Source of the DNA: Demequina maris
Lineage (GTDB): Bacteria > Actinomycetota > Actinomycetes > Actinomycetales > Demequinaceae
Direction of reading: 5' to 3'
Length of the DNA: 64,000 bases
Assembly (NCBI RefSeq): GCF_000971155.1
Contig: NZ_BBLX01000008.1
Coordinates: 1-64,000 of the forward strand
Made by a program: the position numbers and the translations under genes. The notes under the pieces were generated by a model that saw only the letters and a list, made by a program, of their open reading frames with translations, was not told the origin of the DNA and ran no database searches. Positions 8,652 through 16,767 of this stretch are shown in pieces (positions within the stretch are counted from its first letter, which is position 1; each line of letters begins with the position of its first letter).

Positions 8652-9857
8652 TCAAGACCGAGGTCCCGTATCCGCACCCACCGGGGCCGGCACCGGGACC
8701 CGCGTCCGCCGGGGCGCGGCGCGGAGGATGGCCCGCACCGCGAGCCCGCCGACGAGTGCCCAGAACGCGGAGCCGACCCCCGCGAGGGTCGTGCCGCTCG
8801 CGGCCAGCACGAAGGCGGCCGCGGCGGGGAGCCGGTCGTCCGCGTGCGCGAAGGCGCCGGCGAGCGACGAGGCGAGGGTCGGGAGGAGCGCGAGGCCGGC
8901 GACCACCGCGAGGATCGCGGTCGTGCTCGCGTGCGACAGCCCGACGAGCGTCGCGCCCGCCCCCGCGAGCACGAGGTACGAGACCCCGGCGGTGAACGCC
9001 GCGATCCAGCGGCGGCCGGGCTCGGGATCGGCGTCCGGCGACGCGGGCAGCGCGGCGGTGATCGCGGCCAGGTTGATCGCGTGCCCGCCCGCCGTCGCGC
9101 CCAGCACGGTGCCCGCCCCCGTGACGAGCATCGTCTCCCGCCACGGTGCGCGGAAGCCCGCGCTCGCGAGCACCGCGACGCCGGGGACGTTCTGCGAGGC
9201 CATCGTGACCACGGTCAGCGGCACGGCGATGCCGACGGCGGCCGCCCAGCTGAGCGCGGGCGCGGTGACGACGAGGCTCGGCGCGGCGATCGCGTCGACC
9301 ACGCCCGTGCCCGCCTCCAGCGCGATCGCCGCCAGGGCCGCGGCGAAGGCCGCCGGCGTCGCCCAGCGCGGGGCGAGGCGCTGCAGCGCGAGCCACACGC
9401 CGATGACCGGCGCGACGAGCCACGGCGAGGCGGCGAGCTCCGTGACGGGACGCAGGCACAGGGGCACGAGCACGCCGGCGAGCATGGCCTGCGCGAGCGG
9501 TGCGGGGATCGCGGCGACGAGCCGGCCCAGGCGGGGCCACAGGCCCACCGCCGCGATGAGCGCGCCGGTCACGAGGAACGCCCCGACCGCGGCCGGCCAG
9601 CCGAGGGAGGCCTGGGTCGCGAGCAGCGCGGCGCCGGGGGTGGACCACGCGAGCGAGAGCGGGATCCGGAAGCGCCAGGACAGCAGCATCGTGCCGAGGC
9701 CGACCGTGACGCACAGCGCCGTCAGCCCCGAGGAGGCCTGCTCCGGCGTGGCGCCGACGGCCGTGAGACCCGCGATGAGCACGGCGACGGAGCTCGTGAA
9801 GCCCACGAGCGCGGTCGTCACGCCGACCGATGCGGGGCGCAGCCACGAGTGTTCCAT
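8652..9857 (-). CDS. BenE-family benzoate/proton symporter
   Basis: 401 aa membrane protein with about 11-12 hydrophobic segments. It begins with the family-typical RPASVGVTTALVGFTSSVAVL and contains SLAWSTPGAALLA and GGHAINLAAITAAL, the two conserved BenE signatures. It would import an aromatic acid, but no catabolic genes are nearby, so the substrate is open. ATG 9857 is preceded by TAGCGT seven bases upstream, so the mRNA is probably leaderless. The start codon lies inside an operator-like repeat shared with the divergent regulator gene. Confidence 0.8.
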   Translation of the reverse strand: MEHSWLRPASVGVTTALVGFTSSVAVLIAGLTAVGATPEQASSGLTALCVTVGLGTMLLSWRFRIPLSLAWSTPGAALLATQASLGWPAAVGAFLVTGALIAAVGLWPRLGRLVAAIPAPLAQAMLAGVLVPLCLRPVTELAASPWLVAPVIGVWLALQRLAPRWATPAAFAAALAAIALEAGTGVVDAIAAPSLVVTAPALSWAAAVGIAVPLTVVTMASQNVPGVAVLASAGFRAPWRETMLVTGAGTVLGATAGGHAINLAAITAALPASPDADPEPGRRWIAAFTAGVSYLVLAGAGATLVGLSHASTTAILAVVAGLALLPTLASSLAGAFAHADDRLPAAAAFVLAASGTTLAGVGSAFWALVGGLAVRAILRAAPRRTRVPVPAPVGADTGPRS

Positions 9858-9909
9858 GAACAGAACGCTAGCACCGGTGTTCCGTTCATGGAACGGGCTT
9901 CCGTATGCT
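9851..9909. promoter_or_regulatory. Operator and back-to-back leaderless promoters
   Basis: GTTCCATGAAC (9851-9861) is mirrored by GTTCATGGAAC (9887-9897). Extended outward the arms match over 16 of 17 positions. The left arm covers the benE start codon. TAGCGT (minus strand, 9870-9865) and TATGCT (9904-9909) lie seven and six bases before the two start codons. Likely autoregulation by the XRE protein. Confidence 0.65.
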
Positions 9910-9915
9910 CGAGCC

Positions 9916-10443
9916 ATGGACACGGCGGAGCTGGCGCGCGCGATCGGCGAGCGGGTGCGCGAGGCGCGCGCGGAGCGCGGGATGAGCCTCGGGGCGCTCG
10001 CTCGCGCCGCGGGGATCGGCAAGGGATCGTTGTCCGAGATCGAGCACGGATCGCGCAACCCGAACCTGTCCACGCTGTACGCGCTCACGGCCGCGCTCGG
10101 GATGCCGCTCGCGGCGCTGCTCGCGGAGACCGCCGGCGCCGAGGTGTCCGCGGACGGGATCGTCGCGCGGCTGCTCGACGTCGACGCCGGACCGGACACG
10201 GTCGTGGAGGTCTACCGGCTCGAGCTGGGCGGGGGCGTCGAGCATCGTTCCGGGGCGCACGGCGCCGGCGTGGTCGAGCGCCTGCTGGTGATCCGCGGCG
10301 CCGTGACCGCCGGGCCGGTGGGCGCCCAGCGGCGCGCGGAGGCCGGCGAGCTCCTCACCTGGGTGAGCGACGTCGACCACGCCTACCGGGCGGACGAGCC
10401 CGGCGCGAGCGCGCTCCTCACCGTCACCACCCCGCACGCCTGA
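9916..10443 (+). CDS. XRE-family regulator with C-terminal cupin
   Basis: 175 aa. The N-terminal helix-turn-helix (MSLGALARAAGIGKGSLSEI) is followed by a small beta-barrel cupin of the kind that binds small effectors. It is divergent from the BenE transporter, with which it shares an inverted-repeat operator, so it probably represses or activates that gene. It appears leaderless, with TATGCT ending six bases before ATG 9916. It is followed at once by a strong hairpin terminator. Confidence 0.8.
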   Translation: MDTAELARAIGERVREARAERGMSLGALARAAGIGKGSLSEIEHGSRNPNLSTLYALTAALGMPLAALLAETAGAEVSADGIVARLLDVDAGPDTVVEVYRLELGGGVEHRSGAHGAGVVERLLVIRGAVTAGPVGAQRRAEAGELLTWVSDVDHAYRADEPGASALLTVTTPHA

Positions 10444-10453
10444 CACGGCGAGG

Positions 10454-10479
10454 GGGGCCCGGCCATTAGGCCGGGCCCC
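10454..10479. terminator. Bidirectional hairpin terminator
   Basis: GGGGCCCGGCC and GGCCGGGCCCC form a perfect 11-bp stem around an ATTA loop. It lies between convergent genes (XRE regulator and the Ala/Lys-rich protein) and can serve both. There is no T run. Confidence 0.75.
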
Positions 10480-10494
10480 GCTCGCGATGTCCGA

Positions 10495-11388
10495 CTACTT
10501 CTCGTCGGGCTTGGCCTCCTCGACCACGTCCTCCCACACGTCCTCGGCGTCGTCGATGGTCGAGACGACCTCCTCGGCCGCGCGGGCGCGGGCCTCGTCG
10601 GCGGCCTCCTTGACCTTCTTGGCCTCGGTGATCGCGGTGTCCTTGACCTTGGTGAAGGCCGGGCCGGCCACATCGGCGACCTTCTTGGCCTCGGTGACGG
10701 CGGTGTCGCGGATCTGCTCGGCGGCGGGGCCGGCGGCCTCGCGGACCTTCTCGTACGTGGGTCCGGCCTTGTCGTTGATGACCTCGGCGGCGGCGTTCGC
10801 CGCGGCGGTCGCGGCGTCCGCGGCCTTCTTCGCGGCGTCGGCGGCGGCGTCGACGGCCTTGTTCACGTTGCGGCGCAGGTTGTCCTTGAAGTCGCCCTCG
10901 GCGGCGAACTCCCACTCCTCGTCCTCGCCGGCCCACGGGTCGCGGTCGCGGTCCTTGCGGGCCCACACGACGATGGCGGCGCCGGCCGCCGCGGCGAGCG
11001 CGATCGGCACGAGCACCCGACCCCACGAGCGGCCGCCCTTCTCGTCGTCGGTCGTCGCCGCATCGTCCACCGCGGCCAGGACCGCGGGGATGGCGGCGCC
11101 CACGATCGCGGCGTGCGCGACGTCGACCCAGTGCTCGGTGGCGTCGCCGGCCTTGTGCACGTAGGGCGAGGCCTTCGCGGCGCCCTTGTGGTAGGCCTCC
11201 TTGGCGCGCGGCGTGGCCCACTCCTTGGCGCTCTCGTACTGCGGCTCGGCCCACTCCTTCGCGCGCTTCGCGGCCTTGCGTGCGGCATCGGACGCCTCGC
11301 GCGCCGCCACCCGCGCCTGCTTCGCCGCGTCGGCCGCCTGATCGCGCGCCTTGTCGGCGTCGAAGCTCTGGAAAGAAACCTTGCCCAT
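10495..11388 (-). CDS. Ala/Lys-rich amphipathic membrane-anchored protein (LEA/apolipoprotein-like)
   Basis: 297 aa of unknown function. It begins [16 protein letters not shown], with GAGGAG six bases ahead of the ATG. Residues 10-70 and about 195-290 are charged Ala-rich helices with repeating AADAAKKAA and [14 protein letters not shown] / [14 protein letters not shown] units, like late-embryogenesis-abundant stress proteins. A single hydrophobic segment near residue 120 ([18 protein letters not shown]) would anchor it. It may protect or coat the membrane. That is inference from composition, and coiled-coil scaffolding is an alternative. Confidence 0.6.
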   Translation of the reverse strand: MGKVSFQSFDADKARDQAADAAKQARVAAREASDAARKAAKRAKEWAEPQYESAKEWATPRAKEAYHKGAAKASPYVHKAGDATEHWVDVAHAAIVGAAIPAVLAAVDDAATTDDEKGGRSWGRVLVPIALAAAAGAAIVVWARKDRDRDPWAGEDEEWEFAAEGDFKDNLRRNVNKAVDAAADAAKKAADAATAAANAAAEVINDKAGPTYEKVREAAGPAAEQIRDTAVTEAKKVADVAGPAFTKVKDTAITEAKKVKEAADEARARAAEEVVSTIDDAEDVWEDVVEEAKPDEK

Positions 11389-11515
11389 GTTGCGCTCCTC
11401 CTGGTCCGTGCCTTGTTGTCCGGTCTCATCGGACAACCCGCACCCGTCCTCAACCCTTCCGTCCATCGTGCCACTTGAGGCGCGTGGTGGCGAGGGCCAT
11501 GGAACAATGGCGGGC

Positions 11516-12055
11516 ATGATCGCAACACTTCAGACCACCGCAGGGGACATCCGCATCGAGCTGTACCCCGACCACGCGCCCGTGACCGTCAAGAACTTCG
11601 TGGGCCTCGCCACCGGCGAGAAGGAGTGGAAGAACCCGGCGACTGGCGAGAAGTCGAACGACCCGTTCTACGACGGCCTCGTCTTCCACCGCGTCATCTC
11701 CGGCTTCATGATCCAGGGCGGCTGCCCGCTCGGCACCGGCACCGGCGGCCCCGGCTACAACTTCGACGACGAGATCCACCCGGAGCTCCGCTTCGACGAG
11801 CCCTACCTGCTCGCGATGGCGAACGCCGGCCAGCGCCTCAACCCGATCACCGGCCGTCCGGGCGGCACCAACGGCTCGCAGTTCTTCATCACCGTGGACA
11901 AGCCGAGCTGGCTCAACGGTAAGCACACGATCTTCGGCAAGGTCGCGGACGACGAGTCCAGGGCCGTCGTCGACGCGATCGCGGCCGCTCCCACCGATGG
12001 CCGTGACCGTCCCCTCGAGGACGTCATGATCACCGGCGTCACGATCTCCGAGTAA
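11516..12055 (+). CDS. ppiA: Cyclophilin-type peptidyl-prolyl isomerase
   Basis: 179 aa cytoplasmic cyclophilin that catalyses cis-trans isomerisation of proline peptide bonds. Family blocks are intact: [19 protein letters not shown] (catalytic Arg and Phe) and [13 protein letters not shown] 11516 is preferred; an in-frame ATG at 11507 is possible. It is followed 7 bp later by a rhomboid gene. In M. tuberculosis ppiA occupies the same place just upstream of crgA, which supports orthology. Confidence 0.92.
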   Translation: MIATLQTTAGDIRIELYPDHAPVTVKNFVGLATGEKEWKNPATGEKSNDPFYDGLVFHRVISGFMIQGGCPLGTGTGGPGYNFDDEIHPELRFDEPYLLAMANAGQRLNPITGRPGGTNGSQFFITVDKPSWLNGKHTIFGKVADDESRAVVDAIAAAPTDGRDRPLEDVMITGVTISE

Positions 12056-12062
12056 GACTCGT

Positions 12063-12830
12063 ATGACCCAGGATCCGGGTGCCGCTGCGCCCACGTGCCC
12101 GCGGCATCCGGACCGGGTGTCCTACGTCCGCTGCCAGCGCTGCGGACGGCCCGCCTGCCCCGAGTGCCAGCGCCCGGCCGCGGTAGGCATCCAGTGCGTC
12201 GACTGCGTGCGCGAGGCGAAGGCCTCCGCCCGGCCGATGGTCAACCGGCTCGGCTTCGCCACCGCCCACGGCACGCCCTACGTGACGGTCAGCCTCATCG
12301 TCGCGAACGTCGCGGCCTTCGTGTACGGGTACATGGTGCTCGGCAAGCAGCTGTGGTGGGCCCGCTGGGCCCTCCTGCCCGCGGCCGGCGACGCCACGAT
12401 GGGCATCGGCGACGAGTGGTACCGCTGGATCAGCTCCGGCTTCGTCCACTTCTCGATCTGGCACATCGGCATGAACATGCTGGTGCTGTGGCAGTTCGGG
12501 TCCCAGCTCGAGCCCATCCTCGGACGGCTCCGCTTCGGCCTGCTCTACGGCGCGTCGCTGATCGGCAGCTCCGCCGCGGTCGAGCTCCTCGCCGACGGCG
12601 GCGCGCACGGCGGCGCCTCGGGCGCGATCTTCGGCATCATCGCGGCGTACGCGGTCGTGCTGCTGAAGCTGCGGCTCGACTACCGGGCGCTCGTCACGAC
12701 GGCCGGGCTCTGGCTCGTGCTCGGCTTCGTCATCCCGGGCATCTCGTGGCAGGGCCACCTGGGCGGCGCGGTCGTCGGCGCGCTCACGATGCTCGCGATG
12801 CTCCACTGGGTGGACCGCAAGAAGGCGTAG
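12063..12830 (+). CDS. Rhomboid-family intramembrane serine protease with zinc-finger N terminus
   Basis: 255 aa. Residues 10-50 hold a B-box-like cysteine/histidine cluster (CPRHP, CQRCG, CPECQ, CVDC). Six membrane helices follow. The rhomboid catalytic Ser is in GGASGAIFG and the catalytic His in WQGHLGGAVVG. It probably cleaves membrane-anchored proteins. It forms an operon with ppiA and ends at a hairpin terminator. Confidence 0.85.
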   Translation: MTQDPGAAAPTCPRHPDRVSYVRCQRCGRPACPECQRPAAVGIQCVDCVREAKASARPMVNRLGFATAHGTPYVTVSLIVANVAAFVYGYMVLGKQLWWARWALLPAAGDATMGIGDEWYRWISSGFVHFSIWHIGMNMLVLWQFGSQLEPILGRLRFGLLYGASLIGSSAAVELLADGGAHGGASGAIFGIIAAYAVVLLKLRLDYRALVTTAGLWLVLGFVIPGISWQGHLGGAVVGALTMLAMLHWVDRKKA

Positions 12831-12846
12831 CGCCTCACGCGCTGAC

Positions 12847-12876
12847 ACGGCCCCGTCGCTGCCGCGGCGGGGCCGT
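12847..12876 (+). terminator. Hairpin terminator of ppiA-rhomboid
   Basis: ACGGCCCCG (12847-12855) pairs with CGGGGCCGT (12868-12876) across a 12-base loop, 17 bp after the rhomboid stop codon. Confidence 0.65.
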
Positions 12877-12937
12877 CGTCGTCTCCGGGCGCATCGTCCA
12901 CCGCCGCCCGTCGTCGCCCGCTGCGCTCGTCGTCGCT

Positions 12938-13087
12938 CCAGCGGTACCGCTGGTGGTGCGGATCGCGCCCTCTCGGAGCCTTCCCGTACCGCTCATGGGG
13001 CGCGGCGCCTCGGCCCCGGGTGCGGCTGCACGCTCAGCGGTACGGGGAGCACCTCAACAGCCCTGGAACGCACCCTGAGCGGTACGG
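12938..13087. repeat. Four short AGCGGTAC repeats
   Basis: The sequence CCAGCGGTACCGCTGG (12938-12953) is a perfect 16-bp palindrome. Three single copies follow: CCGTACCGCTCA (12984-12995, minus orientation), TCAGCGGTACGG (13034-13045) and TGAGCGGTACGG (13076-13087). No gene covers this stretch. The copies look like protein-binding sites or iterons of unknown function. Confidence 0.6.
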
Positions 13088-13132
13088 CTGGCGCCGGGTG
13101 ACGCGGCGCCCCACGTGGGCCGGCGGGTCCGG

Positions 13133-13333
13133 TGTGGACACCGCCTCCCCAGGCACGGCCCCTTTTTCTCCACAGGACGGGCCTGTGGACAAGTACGGGC
13201 TCATCCCCCGGTTTCCCCACACTCATCCACAGGTGTGAATGACATCCGTGTAGTTATCCCCACCGTTCTGCACAGTCGGGGGATAACTACACCCGTGTGG
13301 TTTCTCCACCGCTGTGGACGGCGATGGGGATAA
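13133..13333. promoter_or_regulatory. Cluster of DnaA-box-like sites
   Basis: This is a gene-free stretch. TGTGGACAA (13184-13192) is a perfect actinobacterial DnaA box (TTGTCCACA). Sites with one mismatch to TTGTCCACA or TTATCCACA lie at 13133-13141, 13166-13174, 13223-13231, 13254-13262 and 13325-13333. Weaker ones are at 13213, 13278 and 13313. The 13166 and 13184 boxes are arms of an inverted repeat (TCCACAGG / CCTGTGGA). A second dyad pairs 13236-13262 with 13325-13351 (TAGTTATCCCC / GGGGATAACTA). This could be an origin, a DnaA-titration site, or a crgA terminator. Confidence 0.5.
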
Positions 13334-13348
13334 CTACAGCCGTGTGAT

Positions 13349-13597
13349 TCACTTCCAGCGGGTGAGCAGGACCATGCCCGCCGCCATGAAGACGAAGCCG
13401 AAGCCGAGGTTCCAGTCGCCGATGCCCGGGATGGGGAACTGCGCCTTCGAGACGTAGTAGACGACGATCCAGGCCGGGCCCAGCACCAGCAGCGTCAATG
13501 CCGTGGGCAGGAGCCACTTCGGGTTGTCGCTCTGGGGCTTGCCCAGGTTGCGGGGGGCCTTGTAGACCTTCTGGTCGCGCTTCTTCGAGACTGCCAC
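13349..13597 (-). CDS. crgA: Cell-division protein CrgA
   Basis: 82 aa, two membrane helices after a basic N terminus (SKKRDQKVYKAPRN). The conserved CrgA features are PKWLLPTALTLLVLGPAWIV and the C-terminal GMVLLTRWK. In actinobacteria CrgA sits at the septum, binds FtsZ- and penicillin-binding-protein partners and tunes divisome assembly. Start GTG 13597 has GGAG at the right distance. Its position next to the sortase, trpG and pknB block is conserved. Confidence 0.88.
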   Translation of the reverse strand: MAVSKKRDQKVYKAPRNLGKPQSDNPKWLLPTALTLLVLGPAWIVVYYVSKAQFPIPGIGDWNLGFGFVFMAAGMVLLTRWK

Positions 13598-13715
13598 TGT
13601 CAACTCCGTGGGTTCTGCGCCCGCGCAGGCGCGCGGGGATGGGTCCCAGGGTACCGAGAGAGGGTCCCGAAGCGGGATTCCCGCTGGTGCGGGGCTCCCG
13701 TAGGCTGGTCGCATC

Positions 13716-14519
13716 ATGACGGCATCGGTCGAGGTCCCCACCGAGCCCGACGCCCCGCGGCGCCGGCGCGCCGGACTCGGCACGCGCCTCGTCTCGCTCG
13801 TGGGCGAGCTGCTCATCATCGCGGGCGCCGTCATCGGCCTGTACGTCGTGTGGCAGCTGTTCTACACCGACGTCATCGCCGGCAAGGAGCAGGAGCACGT
13901 TCTCGAGACGCTCGACTGGGCCTACACCGACCCGATCGTCGCGCAGGCGCAGGACGAGGACCACGGCCCCGAGGTCATCCCCGTCGGCGCGCGCATGCCC
14001 CCGGAGACGGCGCCGGTCATGGAGGAGCCCGCGTTCACCACCACCTTCGCGACGTTCTACGTCCCGCGGTGGGGCACGGACTACGTCAAGCCGATCTCGG
14101 AGGGCGTGACCCGCACCGAGGTGCTCGACGTGCTGGGCATCGGCCACTACCCCGGCACCGGCATGCCGGGCGCGTACGGCAACTTCGCGATCTCGGCGCA
14201 CCGCACCACGTACGCCAAGCCGTTCAACCGCATCGCCGAGCTCGAGAAGGACGATGCGCTCGTCGTGCAGACGGAGGAGGCCTGGTACGTCTACCGGGTC
14301 ACCGACCACCTCATCGTCTACCCGACGCAGGTCGAGGTCATCGCCCCGAAGCCGGGCGACCTGGACGCGGCGCCCGACGGCTACTACATCACGCTCACGA
14401 CGTGCCACCCGATGTACTCGGCGGCCGAGCGGTACGTCGTCCACGGCGAGCTCGAGTACTGGGCCCCGACCGGCATCGGCGTGCCCCCCGAGATCCTCGA
14501 GGAGATCCCGCAGCCATGA
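13716..14519 (+). CDS. Class E sortase
   Basis: 267 aa membrane-anchored transpeptidase. An Arg-rich N terminus and one membrane helix (about residues 25-46) are followed by the sortase barrel. The catalytic His is in ISAHRTTY, the Cys in TLTTCHP and the Arg in SAAERYVV. Class E sortases typically recognise LAXTG-type signals. It is overlapped (ATGA) by a small membrane protein gene that leads into trpG. TAGGCT nine bases before ATG 13716 may be its -10 element. Confidence 0.87.
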   Translation: MTASVEVPTEPDAPRRRRAGLGTRLVSLVGELLIIAGAVIGLYVVWQLFYTDVIAGKEQEHVLETLDWAYTDPIVAQAQDEDHGPEVIPVGARMPPETAPVMEEPAFTTTFATFYVPRWGTDYVKPISEGVTRTEVLDVLGIGHYPGTGMPGAYGNFAISAHRTTYAKPFNRIAELEKDDALVVQTEEAWYVYRVTDHLIVYPTQVEVIAPKPGDLDAAPDGYYITLTTCHPMYSAAERYVVHGELEYWAPTGIGVPPEILEEIPQP

Positions 14520-14683
14520 TCTTCCCGTTCGTCTGGCGCATCCTGCCGGGCCCGGCCTGGCTCCGGGTGCTCCTGATCATCGTCCTCATCGCCGCGATCG
14601 TCGCGGTGCTCTTCCAGTGGGTGTACCCGTGGTTCTCGGTCACCTTCGACATCCAGGACCAGAATGTGGAGGCCGTGCCATGA
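14516..14683 (+). CDS. Small single-helix membrane protein
   Basis: 55 aa of unknown function. One strongly hydrophobic helix (residues about 16-36, VLLIIVLIAAIVAVLFQWVY) is followed by a short acidic tail. It overlaps the sortase stop and the trpG start, each by four bases, so all three are translationally coupled. Similar small membrane proteins commonly sit here in related genomes. It may assist the sortase. Confidence 0.7.
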   Translation: MIFPFVWRILPGPAWLRVLLIIVLIAAIVAVLFQWVYPWFSVTFDIQDQNVEAVP

Positions 14684-15306
14684 CGCGCATCCTCGTCGTC
14701 GACAACTACGACTCGTTCGTCTACACGATCGTCGGCTACCTGCGTCAGATGGGCGCCGAGACGGTCGTCGTGAGGAACGATGCGGTGGCCCAGGCGGGCG
14801 AGGTGACCGACTACGACGGCGTCCTCATCTCCCCCGGCCCCGGCACCCCCGCCGAGGCGGGCTCCTCGATTGACGTCATCCGCCGCTGCGCGGAGACGGG
14901 CACGCCGATGCTCGGCATCTGCCTCGGCCACCAGGCGCTCGCCGAGGTGTACGGCGGCGTCGTCTCGCACGCGCCCGAGCTCATGCACGGCAAGACCTCG
15001 GACGTGAGCCACGAGGGCGCCTCCGTGATGGACGGACTGCCGTCGCCGTTCACCGCGACGCGCTACCACTCGCTCGCCGTCGAGAACCCGACGGTGCCCG
15101 ACGAGCTCCAGGTCACCGCGTCCACCGCGAACGGCATCATCATGGGGCTCCAGCACAAGGAGCTGCCGCTGCACGGGGTGCAGTTCCACCCCGAATCGGT
15201 GCTGACCGAGGGCGGCCACCGGCTGCTCGCGAACTGGCTCGAGGTGTGCGGGATGCCGGACCCCGAGGGACGCTCGGCCGGGCTCAGCCCGCTCGTCCGC
15301 CGATAG
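14680..15306 (+). CDS. Glutamine amidotransferase component (anthranilate / aminodeoxychorismate synthase)
   Basis: 208 aa class I amidotransferase supplying ammonia for anthranilate or 4-amino-4-deoxychorismate synthesis. The N-terminal VVDNYDSFVYTIVGYL is typical of TrpG/PabA. The nucleophile Cys is in GICLGHQ, and the His-Glu pair is in GVQFHPESV. No synthase large subunit is nearby, so trpG versus pabA cannot be decided and a dual role is common. The same gene lies between crgA and pknB in mycobacteria. Confidence 0.87.
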   Translation: MTRILVVDNYDSFVYTIVGYLRQMGAETVVVRNDAVAQAGEVTDYDGVLISPGPGTPAEAGSSIDVIRRCAETGTPMLGICLGHQALAEVYGGVVSHAPELMHGKTSDVSHEGASVMDGLPSPFTATRYHSLAVENPTVPDELQVTASTANGIIMGLQHKELPLHGVQFHPESVLTEGGHRLLANWLEVCGMPDPEGRSAGLSPLVRR

Positions 15307-15321
15307 CCCCCCGGTCTGCAC

Positions 15322-15399
15322 GTCGCATCGATCAGGCGATCATGCGACAAGCGGGACCGCGCGGGCTCCGAAGTCGCACCGATCGCGGTCCCGTGCGAC
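15322..15399. terminator. Pair of 27-base hairpins in a convergent gap
   Basis: GTCGCATCGATC (15322-15333) faces GATCATGCGAC (15338-15348). A second hairpin has GTCGCAC (15373-15379) facing GTGCGAC (15393-15399). Both span 27 bases and share GTCGCA...TGCGAC ends. They lie between the convergent trpG and MFS genes and probably stop transcription from both sides. A similar hairpin occurs at 47381-47400. Confidence 0.6.
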
Positions 15400-15441
15400 A
15401 TCCGGGACGGTGCGCTGCGCAGCCCGGACGCGACCGGCTAG

Positions 15442-16698
15442 CTAGACGCCGGCGCGCACCCGCGCGCCCACGGTCCGCCAGCCCAGCGCGGAGACGAGCG
15501 CGAACGCGGCGATCACGGCGCACGTCACCATCACCGCGGCGAGCGGGACGGCGGTGGCGCCGCCGATGCTGACGAGCGGGGAGACCAGCGCCGCGAGGCC
15601 GAACTGCAGGGCGCCCAGCACCGCGGAGGCGGCGCCGGCGGCGGCAGGGGGCACGGCGTCGAGCGCCAGCGCGGTCGCGTTGCCGAACACGAGGCCCATG
15701 CTGCCGACCGCGGTGAACAGCGGCAGGGCGAGCCAGCCGGCGGGCAGGCCGAGCACCACCATCAGCCCGAGGACCAGGGTGGACGCGAGGACGAGCAGCA
15801 CGCCGAGCACGAGCAGCAGCCGCACGTCGCGGGACTGCGCGGCCTTGGCCGAGAGGGCGCTCACGACCATGAGGGCGAGCGCGTTCACGCCGAAGGCCAG
15901 CCCGTACCCGGTCGAGTCGAGGCCCATCATGTCCTGGTAGAGGAACGGCGAGGCGGAGATGTACGCCATCATCACGGCGAACGCGAAGGCGAAGGCCGCG
16001 GCGTAGCCGAGGAACTCCCGCGAGCGGAGCGCGCGCAGCGGCGAGCCCGAGGCGATGCGCTCGGCGCGGTCCGCGAGGCGGCGCTCGGCGGGGTACGACT
16101 CGCGCACCACGGCGACGACGGCGACGAGCATCACGACGGACAGGCCGAGCACGATCCCGAGGATCCCGCGCCAGCCCAGGGGCTCGACCAGGAAGCCGCC
16201 CACCACCGGGGCGATCACGGGCGCGACGCCGCCGACGATCATCATGAGGCTGAAGGCGCGCGCCGCGGCCTTGCCGGTCGCGAGGTCGGCGATGATCGCG
16301 CGGCCGATCACCATCCCGGCCGCGCCGCCCAGGCCCTGCGCGAGGCGCGCGAGCACGAGCACCCCGACCGAGGGGGCGAGCACGGTCGCGACGCCGCCGG
16401 CCACCATCAGCACGGCGCCCGCGAGCAGCGGGGGCACGCGGCCGAAGCGGTCCGAGAGCGGGCCGAACACCAGCTGGCCGGCGGTCACGCCGAGCAGGAA
16501 CGCGGTGAGCGTGAGCTGCACCGTGGTCGCGCCCGTGCCGAGCTCCTCGGCCATCTGCGGGAAGGCGGGCAGGTAGAGGTCGGTCGCGAACGGCGCGATC
16601 GCGGACAGCAGCCCGAGGACCGCGAGCAGCGCGGCCGTGATGGCGGCGCCGGCGGCCGCGGGCGCGGCGGTACGAGTGGTGCTCGGGGCAGCGGTCAT
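15442..16698 (-). CDS. Bcr/CflA-type drug-resistance MFS transporter
   Basis: 418 aa, about 12 membrane helices. The MFS motif between helices 2 and 3 is GPLSDRFGR, and the N-terminal APFATDLYLPAFP is characteristic of the Bcr/CflA (DHA1) group that exports drugs or dipeptides. It is divergent from a MarR regulator with an operator-like dyad between them, so it is probably derepressed by a small ligand. The pair interrupts the conserved trpG-pknB order. Confidence 0.85.
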   Translation of the reverse strand: MTAAPSTTRTAAPAAAGAAITAALLAVLGLLSAIAPFATDLYLPAFPQMAEELGTGATTVQLTLTAFLLGVTAGQLVFGPLSDRFGRVPPLLAGAVLMVAGGVATVLAPSVGVLVLARLAQGLGGAAGMVIGRAIIADLATGKAAARAFSLMMIVGGVAPVIAPVVGGFLVEPLGWRGILGIVLGLSVVMLVAVVAVVRESYPAERRLADRAERIASGSPLRALRSREFLGYAAAFAFAFAVMMAYISASPFLYQDMMGLDSTGYGLAFGVNALALMVVSALSAKAAQSRDVRLLLVLGVLLVLASTLVLGLMVVLGLPAGWLALPLFTAVGSMGLVFGNATALALDAVPPAAAGAASAVLGALQFGLAALVSPLVSIGGATAVPLAAVMVTCAVIAAFALVSALGWRTVGARVRAGV

Positions 16699-16721
16699 CG
16701 ACGGTTCCTCTCCGGGGTGAT

Positions 16722-16760
16722 GATGAAATCATAACTAAATTCATCGCGGAGCGGTAGCCT
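16722..16760. promoter_or_regulatory. MarR-type operator and marR promoter
   Basis: GATGAA (16722-16727) and TTCATC (16740-16745) are the arms of an AT-rich dyad in a GC-rich genome, between divergent MFS and MarR genes. TAGCCT (16755-16760) lies seven bases before the MarR start, giving a leaderless mRNA. Confidence 0.6.
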
Positions 16761-16767
16761 CTGTCGC

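Noticed and set aside
13236..13351. Inverted repeat near crgA as a simple terminator
   Set aside because: Not accepted as the only explanation: the arms lie about 60 bp apart, lack a T run, and coincide with DnaA-box-like sites. Kept under that feature instead.
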